32,392 bases of DNA from a virus. Location: positions 1 through 32,392 of the IMG/VR virus record IMGVR_UViG_3300025769_000478; one strand, 5' to 3'. The notes below the pieces were generated by a model, which saw only the letters and a program-made list of their open reading frames with translations, was not told the origin of the DNA and ran no database searches. Both the position numbers and the translations under genes were made by a program. Below, in pieces: positions 18,064-27,376 of this stretch; positions within the stretch are counted from its first letter, which is position 1; every line of letters begins with the position of its first letter.

Positions 18064-18077
18064 TCAGCCGAAGCTGA
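18064..18077 (-). promoter_or_regulatory. Short hairpin with a UUCG tetraloop before the scaffold gene
   Basis: On the minus strand TCAGC-TTCG-GCTGA forms a 5-bp stem closed by C-UUCG-G, one of the most stable tetraloops. It lies between the stop of the polyvalent gene (18087) and the scaffold ribosome-binding site near 18050. There is no following U tract. It may protect the scaffold mRNA from 3' exonucleases or mark a processing point. Confidence 0.45.
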
Positions 18078-18086
18078 GTAGCCTTA

Positions 18087-21000
18087 TTATTTTTTCTTTT
18101 TGCCTTTGGTCATTAGACCACCTTTATTTATTAAACCTGCTCTTGGATCACCTTCATCTTTAGCTTTTTGCGTTGGTGATTTAGCTTCAGAAGATGGTGC
18201 TTTTTCTCTTCCAATTTCTGCTATAGACTTTCCAGTTCTTTTAGCTTCTGATTTTATAGCTGTAACTTTTGCTTTTGCTAAATTTGTTTTATTTGCCCTA
18301 TCTTTTTGTATTTTTGTTCTTAAAGCATCTACATTTTTAGTTTGAAGAGGTCTTTTAGTTTTAGAAGTACCTGCTGCCCATGAGTTAACATCTTCATAAC
18401 CAGTTCCTACAAATACCCCATTAACTTTGTTCATAACATTCTTGCTTCTAGGTTTATAGGCCAAGTTTACAAGACCACCACCTTTTTCTAAATAAGTATC
18501 TATACCTTTTTGTATCTCAACAGCTAAGTCTGCATGTTCTTTAGAACCCGCTTTACCTTTTGCTTCTGCAATAATTTGAGCAGCTTCCATATCATACAAA
18601 CCATTTAAACCTTTAAAACTTTGAAATGCTCCTGCTAACATTGCACCTGGTAAACCAGCAATTGCAAAACCTGCACCTCTTAAAAATCTACCAGACCCAG
18701 ATAGATTACCTCTTTCAGCTTGAGCTACAAACTGTTTAATATCATCTACATCATTCCAATCTTTAAGGTCTTGACCCCAAGGTTTTACTTCTCTATCTCC
18801 GTCTCCACCTGGAGGTGTTATTGAGGTACCACCACCACCACCTCTTTTAGATAGATACATATTGTATTCAGATAAAGTCATAGTGTACTTATCGGCTATT
18901 GCTTTTGTTTTTTCTGCTTCACTATTTACAGTCCTAGTTTGACCAGCTGTATTATATAAAGTAATAGGAGTAAAAGTAGGAGTTTCAGGTTGTTGATTAG
19001 GATTTTGAACTCCGGTACTAGAATCTCCAAAAATAGAAAAACCTAATGGGCTACCTACATAATTTTCAGCTTGGGCAGCACTTCCTGCAGATAACATTTG
19101 TTGCTCAACTTGATTAGCAGTTACACTTCCTGCAGCTTGATAACCTCTTACTTGACCACCTTGGGACATACCCATCATCTCTTGTATAGCTTGCATTTCT
19201 TCTGGAGATAACTCTTCGTTATTTACTGGACCACCTGCAGGTACTGGCTCACCACCTATTCTACCATTCATTTCCATCTCTTGCAAGCCCATTTTTGCTC
19301 TTTCTCGCAAATCTTCAAAAAACTTTACACCATAGTAACGAACAACATCAGCAGGGACTACGTATTCACCTTCTGATAACTGTGCAGGTATATCATCTCG
19401 TACTTCTTCAGCCATAGAACCTGAAGGTACATCATTACCTGATACTGGATCTACATCCATACCATCATCTGTTAGACCACCTTCATCCATAAAGGCCATC
19501 TGCATTTGTTCTTCCATCATGGCTCCACCTTTGTTTAATCTTTTTGCAGTGAAATGTTTAACAAACTCGTCATACGTGGGATTATTTTTTTCAAGAAAAT
19601 TTGATATTTCTCGTGAAGTTTGTTTTCCTGGATATGCTTCCGATGCACTTGAATGTTCCATAAACATTTGTTGAATTTGAGGTGCAGATATTCTTTTACC
19701 ATCTTTAAACTCAATAACATTTGTTTCTCTTCCATCAATTTCTACAGAATAAATGTCATAAGTACGACCTTTATTTTTATCTAAATCAGGTCTTGGTTTT
19801 GGTTTAACATTAGGGAATGGTTTATTTCTTTCAGCTTGTTCTACAAAAAACTGATCTCCTGCTTCTGCTCTAGGAGATACATCTACCTCTGCTTCTGGTC
19901 TTGGTTCTGGTCTCACTGTGTCGCCTCCTTCGGCAAAGTTTTTAGGTTCTTTACTTGCATACTTTAAAATATTTTGTGGGGAGTAAGGTCCATCTACTGT
20001 TTCTGCACCATTCCAGTATTTTACTTCAACTTTTACAGAGGGAATACCTAATTCAGAAGCAACAGCAACTCTAGTGTTTCCCTCAATAATGTAGGCTTTA
20101 CCTTTATGGTTTACTCCTACAACTACCTTATTTCCTTTTTGATTTGGATCAAAACCACCATCTTGAGCATCTTTTAAAAGTGCTTGATATTTAGAGTCAG
20201 AAGCATCACGAATTTCATTATTAGCTCCTTTAAGAGAAGCTAAAAATTTTGAGTCTAAAAATAAAGATTTGTCATTATCCATCATTCCTAAAGTAGCAGT
20301 AGTTGGCCCATTAAAAAACTTTTTAGTAGCACCAGTGCCTCCACGTTCTGCATCTTCTTCTGCATATCTTTGTTGTTTTTTAACCCAGTCTTCGCCACCC
20401 TCTCGACCTTTAGTTGCAGGATTATCTTGATAATACCCAAAGTCATCTAGTGTTAAACTTTGTTTCTTCCTGATAGCTCCTGCACTTGGTGTTTCTATCT
20501 TATTGGCTGCTTTCGTATATTTATTGTAAGATTTACGTATAGCTTCTTCTTTTACAGCCCAATCTACTAAAGCTCTATCTAGTCCTTCATCAAATATATA
20601 TTGAAAAATTTCATTGTCTGGTAACTGTTCAAAAGCTGTCATGGATCTGTCATCAAAAAGCATATCGTCCATCATACCTGGACCCATCTTATTTAATAGA
20701 CCTCTTTGATTTGATATACTTTCTGCTGCTTCTTCTACTGTGTCAAATCTAACAGTAGCTTCTACAGCATTTTTATAGTCATCAAGACTTACAACACTTT
20801 TATCTGATGTTGTTAATATATCTTTTAACGATTCTGTTATTGCAGGTATTCTTGCATCAATAGCATCTTGTACTCTCTTTTCTGCTGCTTCTACAGCTTT
20901 CTGACCGCCTCCTGCTGCCAAAACACTTCTTTCTACATTAGCTAGTTCTGCAACTTGGGAGTCTGTAAGATTTAATCTACCCCAATCAAAATCAACCCTA

Positions 21001-22883
21001 TACATATCTTCTAATTCAAAAGGTTTTTCTTTAGGTCTTATTCTAATAGATCCTGCATCAAATTCTGACGTAGCTTCTGTAGGTTTTACATTATCAATAA
21101 TACCAAATTTCTTTTTTACAGTATCTACAAGATTAGTTGACTCTGGTTCTCTTCTTGGTTTTATTTCATACTCAAAAGGGTCTACGCCATACTTACCTTG
21201 GTATTGGTACATATTACCTTCTTTTTCAAGCATACCTGCTCTAGCATCGACTGGAAATATATCTTTAGCTGTAGCACCAGACTCAAGCTGTGCAATAGTC
21301 ATAGAAGGGTCTAACATTTCTTCAGTAAGACGTGCCTCTATTTCACCACCTGCACCTTCGTAAAAGTATGTTTCTATCTTAGATCTTTCTCGATTTACAT
21401 CATAAACATCATCAGCTAATTTACCTGATACTAAACGTTGTTCTATTCTTTTTCTATTAAGTCTACCAATTAAATTAGTTCTATTTGCAGCTTTTTGTAC
21501 TATTGATACAGGAACTCCATATTCTCTTGCTGTAGAAGCCCAAGTTACATCTTGTTTTAATTCATCAGGTTTGGAATAATGTCTATTGTATATTTCTATT
21601 TCTTGTTTTGTAGTTAAACCTGGTAATGGATTATCACGTGACTTCTTTTGTGCTTTTGTAAGTTGTATGCTAGTTAATTTTAATTCTTTTTCTGCCTCAT
21701 CAAACTTTTTTGAGATCGGTTTCTTTTTACCACGTAACTCTCTGTCTTTATTATATACAAGGTCTGGTGGAATATCGCCAGATGATGTACCCCTAACAAA
21801 ATTTTCTTTCTTTTGAATTACATGTTGAAGTTCGTGAAGCACGGTCTTTTTTAATCCGTCTACATTAGTAACATACTTACCATTTACCATTGACCTGTGT
21901 GCATCTGCACCCATATTAATTTCAAGGGTATTTGTAAGCTCATCATAACTTCCTAGAAGTTTGATATTTTCTCGATTTGGTTTTGCATTATAAAATGCAA
22001 TTTCAAAATTTTTAAGTTCGGGATATTTTTCATAAAATTCAGGGTGATCAAAAATATCAGACACTTTAACATTTTTCCAATCAGTTGGATTTCTTGCATC
22101 TAATGACATATTTATATTTGAAATTTCATCTAGATCTTTTAACGATGCTTTAGTATCATCTATAAAGTAACGCCATTGACCATCTGCAGGATCTACATAC
22201 CACCCAGTCTCACTCCAGATTTTTTTATTTGCATCATATGGTATACTTCCACTTTCTTTATAAGAATCTTCTTTCTTTAAAAGATCAATAGCTTTTTTAA
22301 GGTTTTTATCCTTAGCTGCACCTTTCATACCAACGCCACCAAAGAGTCTTAAAGAACCTTCAGGAACTTTAAATGGAGTTGATGCAGCACCTACACCTGC
22401 AAGTGTACCAAAAATATCTCCGTAGCTAGCTCCAGATTTCATTGATTGTTTAATTTGTTCTAGAGTTCCAACTGCCGCACCTTTAACAAAATCTGCTACT
22501 TGTTCTTTATTAGGTAAAAAAGGATTTTCAAGATAACCTTTTACACCATCTAATGAGCTAATAATACCATCTCTAAGTTTTTCTCTTTCGACTCTTTGGT
22601 CAGGACTTGTAGCAATTGTATAGGTTTCACCAAATTTATTTTTAAAAGCACGAACATCAGGATCTGAAGTAGATATTTCTATATCATCTGTGGAAGCATT
22701 CACAGGACGTTGAAAAAACGGAACATTATTTAACGGATGATTAGCTCTTCTTTTTTCTTCAAGCTTACTTTCTGCAAAATCTTCTTTAGCTCTACCTGTA
22801 TATTTTTCAACTTCCTGATCTAAACCTTCAGGAGTATAGCCAAAAACTTTCATCTGCTCTGTAGTACTAACCATTAATGTCAT
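18087..22883 (-). CDS. Giant polyvalent protein: metallopeptidase-like and ParB-like domains
   Basis: A 1598-residue protein. ATG at 22883 opens the frame, but AGGG lies at better spacing for a second in-frame ATG at 22874. Residues about 225-245 (TGWYVDPADGQWRYFIDDTK) lead into a domain with a zinc-peptidase motif HELQH (350-354) and a later GEIEAR (513-518), whose Glu could be the third ligand. This matches the LPD23-type domains of large polyvalent proteins. Residues about 918-975, with IIEGNTRVAVASELG, resemble ParB/sulfiredoxin-type nuclease folds. Residues 1165-1195 carry LSEGEYVVPADVVRYYGVKF, a motif I recall from marine-phage virion proteins. A hydrophobic Gly/Ala patch lies near 1401-1420, and the Lys-rich end is NKGGLMTKGKKKK. 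It lies between portal and scaffold, so packaging inside the virion and ejection into the host is plausible but unproven. Confidence 0.85.
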   Translation of the reverse strand: MTLMVSTTEQMKVFGYTPEGLDQEVEKYTGRAKEDFAESKLEEKRRANHPLNNVPFFQRPVNASTDDIEISTSDPDVRAFKNKFGETYTIATSPDQRVEREKLRDGIISSLDGVKGYLENPFLPNKEQVADFVKGAAVGTLEQIKQSMKSGASYGDIFGTLAGVGAASTPFKVPEGSLRLFGGVGMKGAAKDKNLKKAIDLLKKEDSYKESGSIPYDANKKIWSETGWYVDPADGQWRYFIDDTKASLKDLDEISNINMSLDARNPTDWKNVKVSDIFDHPEFYEKYPELKNFEIAFYNAKPNRENIKLLGSYDELTNTLEINMGADAHRSMVNGKYVTNVDGLKKTVLHELQHVIQKKENFVRGTSSGDIPPDLVYNKDRELRGKKKPISKKFDEAEKELKLTSIQLTKAQKKSRDNPLPGLTTKQEIEIYNRHYSKPDELKQDVTWASTAREYGVPVSIVQKAANRTNLIGRLNRKRIEQRLVSGKLADDVYDVNRERSKIETYFYEGAGGEIEARLTEEMLDPSMTIAQLESGATAKDIFPVDARAGMLEKEGNMYQYQGKYGVDPFEYEIKPRREPESTNLVDTVKKKFGIIDNVKPTEATSEFDAGSIRIRPKEKPFELEDMYRVDFDWGRLNLTDSQVAELANVERSVLAAGGGQKAVEAAEKRVQDAIDARIPAITESLKDILTTSDKSVVSLDDYKNAVEATVRFDTVEEAAESISNQRGLLNKMGPGMMDDMLFDDRSMTAFEQLPDNEIFQYIFDEGLDRALVDWAVKEEAIRKSYNKYTKAANKIETPSAGAIRKKQSLTLDDFGYYQDNPATKGREGGEDWVKKQQRYAEEDAERGGTGATKKFFNGPTTATLGMMDNDKSLFLDSKFLASLKGANNEIRDASDSKYQALLKDAQDGGFDPNQKGNKVVVGVNHKGKAYIIEGNTRVAVASELGIPSVKVEVKYWNGAETVDGPYSPQNILKYASKEPKNFAEGGDTVRPEPRPEAEVDVSPRAEAGDQFFVEQAERNKPFPNVKPKPRPDLDKNKGRTYDIYSVEIDGRETNVIEFKDGKRISAPQIQQMFMEHSSASEAYPGKQTSREISNFLEKNNPTYDEFVKHFTAKRLNKGGAMMEEQMQMAFMDEGGLTDDGMDVDPVSGNDVPSGSMAEEVRDDIPAQLSEGEYVVPADVVRYYGVKFFEDLRERAKMGLQEMEMNGRIGGEPVPAGGPVNNEELSPEEMQAIQEMMGMSQGGQVRGYQAAGSVTANQVEQQMLSAGSAAQAENYVGSPLGFSIFGDSSTGVQNPNQQPETPTFTPITLYNTAGQTRTVNSEAEKTKAIADKYTMTLSEYNMYLSKRGGGGGTSITPPGGDGDREVKPWGQDLKDWNDVDDIKQFVAQAERGNLSGSGRFLRGAGFAIAGLPGAMLAGAFQSFKGLNGLYDMEAAQIIAEAKGKAGSKEHADLAVEIQKGIDTYLEKGGGLVNLAYKPRSKNVMNKVNGVFVGTGYEDVNSWAAGTSKTKRPLQTKNVDALRTKIQKDRANKTNLAKAKVTAIKSEAKRTGKSIAEIGREKAPSSEAKSPTQKAKDEGDPRAGLINKGGLMTKGKKKK

Positions 22884-23073
22884 CCCTAAGTCTTAGCATT
22901 GATCTGAGCATACGTATCTCACCTTGAGCACGATAAACTTCTTCTATATCGTTAAGTTGCTCAAGTCGTCTATGAACCTTATCTATTCTACTTTGTATCT
23001 CTTCCAGAAAAGGATTGTACAACTCTGGATTGTTAATAAAAGGTTTTAAAGTGTTATTCACGATTAGTTTCAT
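22867..23073 (-). CDS. Small helical protein between portal and polyvalent gene
   Basis: A 68-residue protein with ATG at 23073 in an ATGA overlap with the portal stop, and a weak AGG upstream. Residues 20-65 form a charged amphipathic helix (FLEEIQSRIDKVHRRLEQL, then VYRAQGEIRMLRSMLRL) that probably makes a coiled coil. The end overlaps the polyvalent gene by 17 bases. Small helical proteins after the portal often act as head-assembly or portal-associated factors, but I do not recognise the family. Confidence 0.75.
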   Translation of the reverse strand: MKLIVNNTLKPFINNPELYNPFLEEIQSRIDKVHRRLEQLNDIEEVYRAQGEIRMLRSMLRLRDDING

Positions 23074-25172
23074 TGTACCTGTTGTTGACCAGTGTTACCT
23101 GAGAAGCCCTGTTCTCCTGGCTGAGGGGCTGTTCCAGTTCCTATAGTGCCACCCCCACTACCTTGGGTATCCTGCACCTGTGCCCCTGCAGGAGCGCCCT
23201 GTGGGCTCTCTGGTGTTGGAACACCTGGTTGTGCAGGTGGTGGATTAGTTTCTCTGAACTGTTTTAGTATCTCAGCTTGGACCGCAGCTTGTGCCATATT
23301 GTTGCCAACCTTATCTGGATCAAGATCCATTGACTTAGCAATTTCACGTACAATGTAATCCATACGTGCAAATGGAGCAAGCGCAGGGTTTGATACAACT
23401 TGCATAAATTGCATGAGGCGTTGGCTACGTACTTCATTAGCCATAAGACTTTCTGTACCACGAGCTTTTATCTCCAAATCACCTTTAATATCTGTATCAA
23501 AGTCAAACTGCATGTTAAAGCCAAAGAAGGCTTTACCTAAAGGAGCTAGTAAATAGTCATCTATGTTCTTAACTACATTCCGTATACTGCCGTTGGCAGC
23601 AGACATGAGCATGGAAATACCAGAAGCAGTACGGCCCACACCCGATACGCCTGTTTGACCATGTGCGAAAGATGGAAAGCCAGTTGATTCATCTGATAAT
23701 ACCCTTGCCTTATCGAACATCTGCATGTTCTCATTACTTACGTTTGGAAACTTAGTACCAAAGATAGCTTGACCAGGCGCCCCTCCCTGTCTCCTAAACA
23801 CTTTTCCTGGATACACGGAGAGGTCTTGCCCTGGGACGAGATTAGTCTCGTCTACCTCAATCAGTAAATTACCAGACAAAGCTGCATTATCTACTGCCAT
23901 TCGCATAAAGCCGTTCATTAGTGTTTGAGTGTCATCCATATTCTCAGCAATACCTACACCAAAAATACTGTATGGATTCATCTCATAAGGAGCTGCAAAG
24001 TAAGGAATATAAGCTGGAGTAAATGGATTCATTACAAGACGTAACACTTGCCCATTACAAATCCAGATATTTACACTTAGCTGATCTGCATCTTCTAGAT
24101 CTTTAGGGATGTCTACCCCTTGATCTTCTATTACTTCTTTGTCCACAAAACCCCAGAACTCTAGAACTTCAAAACGATCAGCTCTATCTTCTTCAGAGTT
24201 ATCTTCCATGATGTGTTCCCACCACTGTTTGCGATAGCTTTCACCGAGTCGTAAAGCATTGTCTACAGCATTCTCACGAAAATATGGACGGTTCTTTAAG
24301 CCACGTACTTGAGAACGTGACATCTTGTGCCGTTCTACAACGTACTCTGCTTCTTCCATTGTAGCTGCATCTGGGTCTGGATAAAAATTCCAGATAGATA
24401 CAGATGTAGTTTGTGGAACTGTTTTAAACATGGGAGAATAGTTGCCCTCATCATCCCAGTTTGGATACTCTTTATCTATAGCAAATGGGCCTTTCATAAC
24501 CCCTGTACCAAAAAGTGCTGTTTCAAAAGCAGCAGCACGTAAATGTTTCTTTGCATGAGATTCTTCTAGTTGGTCATGTATCTTTTTCTCCATCTTCTTT
24601 GCTGAGACTTCAGCAGGATATAGTTGAGCAGAAGTTGGAGTTTTACCTGGAGTAGCTTTTACATCTTCGATAACAGGTTCTAATACACCAGATAAAGCGC
24701 CAAGTCTTTCTTTAAACTCTGGTAGTGTTTCACCTGGAAGTAACTCAGACATTTCTGCATCAACTGCTTTTTTTACTTCAGGGTTAGTCTCAAAACTAAC
24801 TGTGTCTTCTACACCATCTGGTAGAGTTGTAGGATCAATACTAATAGGAAATTTATTACCGCCAAATAAAACTTCTGCTATTTGACCATATGCTGCAAGA
24901 ACTTTTGTTTTAGTTACTTTTACAAATACCCTAGATTTTTCTGTAGAAGTAAACTGTACATCAGGTCCATATAAACCACGATAGTTTCTGTAAGCTTGAA
25001 TCCAACGTTCTTCATCTAGTTGTCTTGCTGTATCAGCTTTACTGTACTTGTCTTTGACAAACTGAACGATGTGACCTGTAAGTGGATCTGAATAATCTTC
25101 TTCAGCAACATCTTCAATAGAAGATGTATTTTCTGTATCCATAATCATTTCTTCAAAATCTTCTTCTGCCAT
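23070..25172 (-). CDS. Portal protein
   Basis: A 700-residue protein with ATG at 25172 and AAGGA upstream, directly after the large terminase. After an acidic N-terminus comes a conserved portal-like region: DEERWIQAYRNYRGLYG and RVFVKVTKTKVLAAYGQIAE, then a stem and crown region. SVWNFYPDPD-type text (SVSIWNFYPDPDAATMEEAE) is typical of podovirus portals of about 700 residues such as P22 gp1. The last 60 residues are Pro/Gly/Gln-rich and disordered. It forms the dodecameric ring through which DNA is packaged and ejected. Confidence 0.9.
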   Translation of the reverse strand: MAEEDFEEMIMDTENTSSIEDVAEEDYSDPLTGHIVQFVKDKYSKADTARQLDEERWIQAYRNYRGLYGPDVQFTSTEKSRVFVKVTKTKVLAAYGQIAEVLFGGNKFPISIDPTTLPDGVEDTVSFETNPEVKKAVDAEMSELLPGETLPEFKERLGALSGVLEPVIEDVKATPGKTPTSAQLYPAEVSAKKMEKKIHDQLEESHAKKHLRAAAFETALFGTGVMKGPFAIDKEYPNWDDEGNYSPMFKTVPQTTSVSIWNFYPDPDAATMEEAEYVVERHKMSRSQVRGLKNRPYFRENAVDNALRLGESYRKQWWEHIMEDNSEEDRADRFEVLEFWGFVDKEVIEDQGVDIPKDLEDADQLSVNIWICNGQVLRLVMNPFTPAYIPYFAAPYEMNPYSIFGVGIAENMDDTQTLMNGFMRMAVDNAALSGNLLIEVDETNLVPGQDLSVYPGKVFRRQGGAPGQAIFGTKFPNVSNENMQMFDKARVLSDESTGFPSFAHGQTGVSGVGRTASGISMLMSAANGSIRNVVKNIDDYLLAPLGKAFFGFNMQFDFDTDIKGDLEIKARGTESLMANEVRSQRLMQFMQVVSNPALAPFARMDYIVREIAKSMDLDPDKVGNNMAQAAVQAEILKQFRETNPPPAQPGVPTPESPQGAPAGAQVQDTQGSGGGTIGTGTAPQPGEQGFSGNTGQQQVQ

Positions 25173-25181
25173 TTTATTTCC

Positions 25182-26744
25182 TTAGTATCCAAATGTGGGA
25201 TCTGATGCTTGAAAGCCTGTACGTTGTGATGCAGGATCAAAATCAAATATGTTACTACGTGGTCTAGTCATTATACCATACCTTAAGGCATCATACAAGT
25301 GGTCTTCTGCGTGGGTGTCAACATCCTCTGGATTCTTTTTATCTAAAGGAATAGAGGGTAGCTGAGATATAAGATTAGTGCAATTAGAAAAAAACACAAG
25401 TCTAGGTTCCTCTGTAAATTCATCTACTTGCAATCGTCTGTGTAACTCATTTTTACCTGCTACACGAGAGCCTCTTGATCTATCTGAAGGTCTCCAACGA
25501 CAACCTTTTAAAATCATTTGTTCTGCTAGGCTTGGGCCAGTATCTCCACGTTTATGCCAAAGAGATGAGTCAAGAACTCCGTAACGTATATTCTCCCCTG
25601 ACTCATTTTCTATCTCCAGTACCATGTCAGCTAGGTCAGTAGCTGTGACCTTTGATACATATAGTTCTCTGTATACTACTAGCTGTTCAGATCCTGGAAC
25701 CATAGTAAACCAAAGAATACCAGTGTATGAACCATAACCATAATCACAAGCTCTAAAGTGAACCCAGTTAGAAGGTATCTCATAAGGCTCTACTACGTGT
25801 ATGTTTCTATTAAACTCAGGAAAAGCTGCACCTTCGTTTATATCCCAATCACCTTCGAGCAGTTGTCTACGTTGATGTTCAGGTAACGACAGAAGATTGG
25901 CTTCGTATAAACCATCGTCTGATAGATAAGGGTTGTCGAAAAGGGTGGCAGGGATAAACTTACGTTTGAACAGAGGCTCACCCTCTCGACTGTGACCTTT
26001 AGGCCACTGTATCACTTCCCCATTTTCATCAGTAGCATGGAACGAGTTATTAGGCACTTGAGGGTCAATAAACGTTCTTTTTACCCACTGATGGCCTGGA
26101 CCGCCAGGGTTGCTAGTCGCTCTCATATACAGTGGCAAACCTGAAGCCCTTGTTGTACGGAGACGTGATCTCATATAATTCCATGCGTAAGGTGAAGGCC
26201 ATTGTGTAAGTTCATCAAAGCCAATCCAGTTAAAGGCTTGACCTTGGTATCTCATAACGTCATCCTCTCTGTCGAGGTATGACATCCACAATGTAGCACC
26301 TGATGGAGCTACCCAAGTTTTATCTCTTTCCATAAACTTTATTCCAGGTATAGCTTTGGGATAAAGTTGTTTGCTTACTGATATAAGCTCTCTAAGCTCT
26401 TCTGTGCTCCTACGAACAAGTAGCATTCGTGCATTTGGATTCCCCAAGTACCGCACTGGGTCTGCAACCATCGCATAAGACTTACCACCACCTGCTGCTC
26501 CTCCATAAAGAACTTCTTGTTCTGTTGCTGCTAAAAAACTAGTCTGAGGTCCAGGGTTAGGCTCAAAGATAACTTCTCTAGCTTTTTCAAAGTCTATCTC
26601 TTCAGGCTTAGGTTGGGCTGGAACTAACTCTTTCTCTGTAACCGAGTCTTTGGGTTTCAAGCTTTTCCGCTTTTTGTAACGCTTCTTTGTACCTTTGGGC
26701 GAGGTAACGTTGAGTTGAAGCTTCGTTCTTACGTTGTTGCTCAA
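25182..26744 (-). CDS. terL: Terminase large subunit
   Basis: About 520 residues, with both activities visible. ATPase: Walker A GGAAGGGKS (81-89), Walker B WIGFDE (173-178), and the coupling motif ATSNPGGPG (209-217). Nuclease: Asp in RACDYGYG (334), LDSSLWH (392), and EDHLYDALRYG (Asp481/485) as RNase H-like metal ligands. No ATG exists before Walker A. The best start is a TTG at 26744 with AGAGGG six bases upstream, which makes a 137-base overlap with the previous gene. A basic N-terminal stretch (KKRYKKRKSLKPK) lies in the overlap. The protein cuts and translocates DNA into the prohead. Confidence 0.93.
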   Translation of the reverse strand: MSNNVRTKLQLNVTSPKGTKKRYKKRKSLKPKDSVTEKELVPAQPKPEEIDFEKAREVIFEPNPGPQTSFLAATEQEVLYGGAAGGGKSYAMVADPVRYLGNPNARMLLVRRSTEELRELISVSKQLYPKAIPGIKFMERDKTWVAPSGATLWMSYLDREDDVMRYQGQAFNWIGFDELTQWPSPYAWNYMRSRLRTTRASGLPLYMRATSNPGGPGHQWVKRTFIDPQVPNNSFHATDENGEVIQWPKGHSREGEPLFKRKFIPATLFDNPYLSDDGLYEANLLSLPEHQRRQLLEGDWDINEGAAFPEFNRNIHVVEPYEIPSNWVHFRACDYGYGSYTGILWFTMVPGSEQLVVYRELYVSKVTATDLADMVLEIENESGENIRYGVLDSSLWHKRGDTGPSLAEQMILKGCRWRPSDRSRGSRVAGKNELHRRLQVDEFTEEPRLVFFSNCTNLISQLPSIPLDKKNPEDVDTHAEDHLYDALRYGIMTRPRSNIFDFDPASQRTGFQASDPTFGY

Positions 26745-27021
26745 TTTTTACCCTCTTGTATAATCCTACATGTGAAATGTATTTTCCAGATTGAGTACTG
26801 AGCCAAGCTGATACTTCTCTATAACTGTATTGCTTTATAAACTTCTTAGCTTTTTCAAACAACTCTAGTTCTTCTGGAATTGGTAGTAGTATATCACAGT
26901 CATCAGGGTCTTGTCTATACCCAAATGGTACATGTCTACCAACTCTTACAACAGGTTGCCACTCATATTCACCATCTACCTCTACAGGTTTGGGTAACTT
27001 CCAAGTTCTATTCGTCTTCAT
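26608..27021 (-). CDS. Recombinase-domain-like DNA-binding protein next to terminase
   Basis: A 137-residue protein with ATG at 27021, overlapping the small terminase gene by 14 bases. Residues 29-90 (RHVPFGYRQDPDD, PIPEELELFEKAKKFIKQY, SYREVSAWLSTQSGKYIS) follow the layout of the DNA-binding 'Recombinase' domain of large serine recombinases: PFGY, then DPEE-like, a helix, and SYREIARWLN-like plus Gly. The catalytic resolvase domain is absent. The C-terminus is a charged helix. Related genes sit between terminase genes in marine phages as I recall. A DNA-recognition or packaging accessory role is inferred. The similarity is by eye. Confidence 0.8.
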   Translation of the reverse strand: MKTNRTWKLPKPVEVDGEYEWQPVVRVGRHVPFGYRQDPDDCDILLPIPEELELFEKAKKFIKQYSYREVSAWLSTQSGKYISHVGLYKRVKIEQQRKNEASTQRYLAQRYKEALQKAEKLETQRLGYRERVSSSPT

Positions 27022-27376
27022 TAGCTTTCTGTGGTAATATAAATAGTGGATTAGCCGCAGATACTTCTACTTTTTCTGTCTTAATAAAACCACTGCGGTC
27101 TAAAACATCTTTTGCAGCTGCCATTTTTTCTTTATTACCTAAGTCTGTAGGATTGTTCATAACCTCAAACATTGAGTATGCAGCTTTTACAGCCGACGAA
27201 GAAATAAACTTCTTTGTAAGGTCTGCAATTTCTTCTGCTAAAGACTCTGCAATAGCTTTTGTAGCTACTCCATCTGCATAACCTGCAAGTTTTCTAGCTG
27301 TAACTAGATTACCTCCAGCTTCTTCAAACAGTACGTCTAAGAATTTCTGTTGTTTTTCTGTTAAGTTTCTTGCCAT
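27008..27376 (-). CDS. terS: Terminase small subunit
   Basis: A 122-residue protein with ATG at 27376 in a TAATG overlap with the upstream membrane-protein gene, with GGTGG as ribosome-binding site. A longer in-frame extension to 27448 only reads back through the neighbour. The N-terminal 50 residues (TEKQQKFLDVLFEEAGGN, ARKLAGYADGVATKAI) are the helix-turn-helix that recognises packaging sites. Next comes a helical oligomerisation segment, and a C-terminal EVSAANPLFILPQK typical of this phage TerS family, which contacts the large subunit. Confidence 0.88.
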   Translation of the reverse strand: MARNLTEKQQKFLDVLFEEAGGNLVTARKLAGYADGVATKAIAESLAEEIADLTKKFISSSAVKAAYSMFEVMNNPTDLGNKEKMAAAKDVLDRSGFIKTEKVEVSAANPLFILPQKANEDE

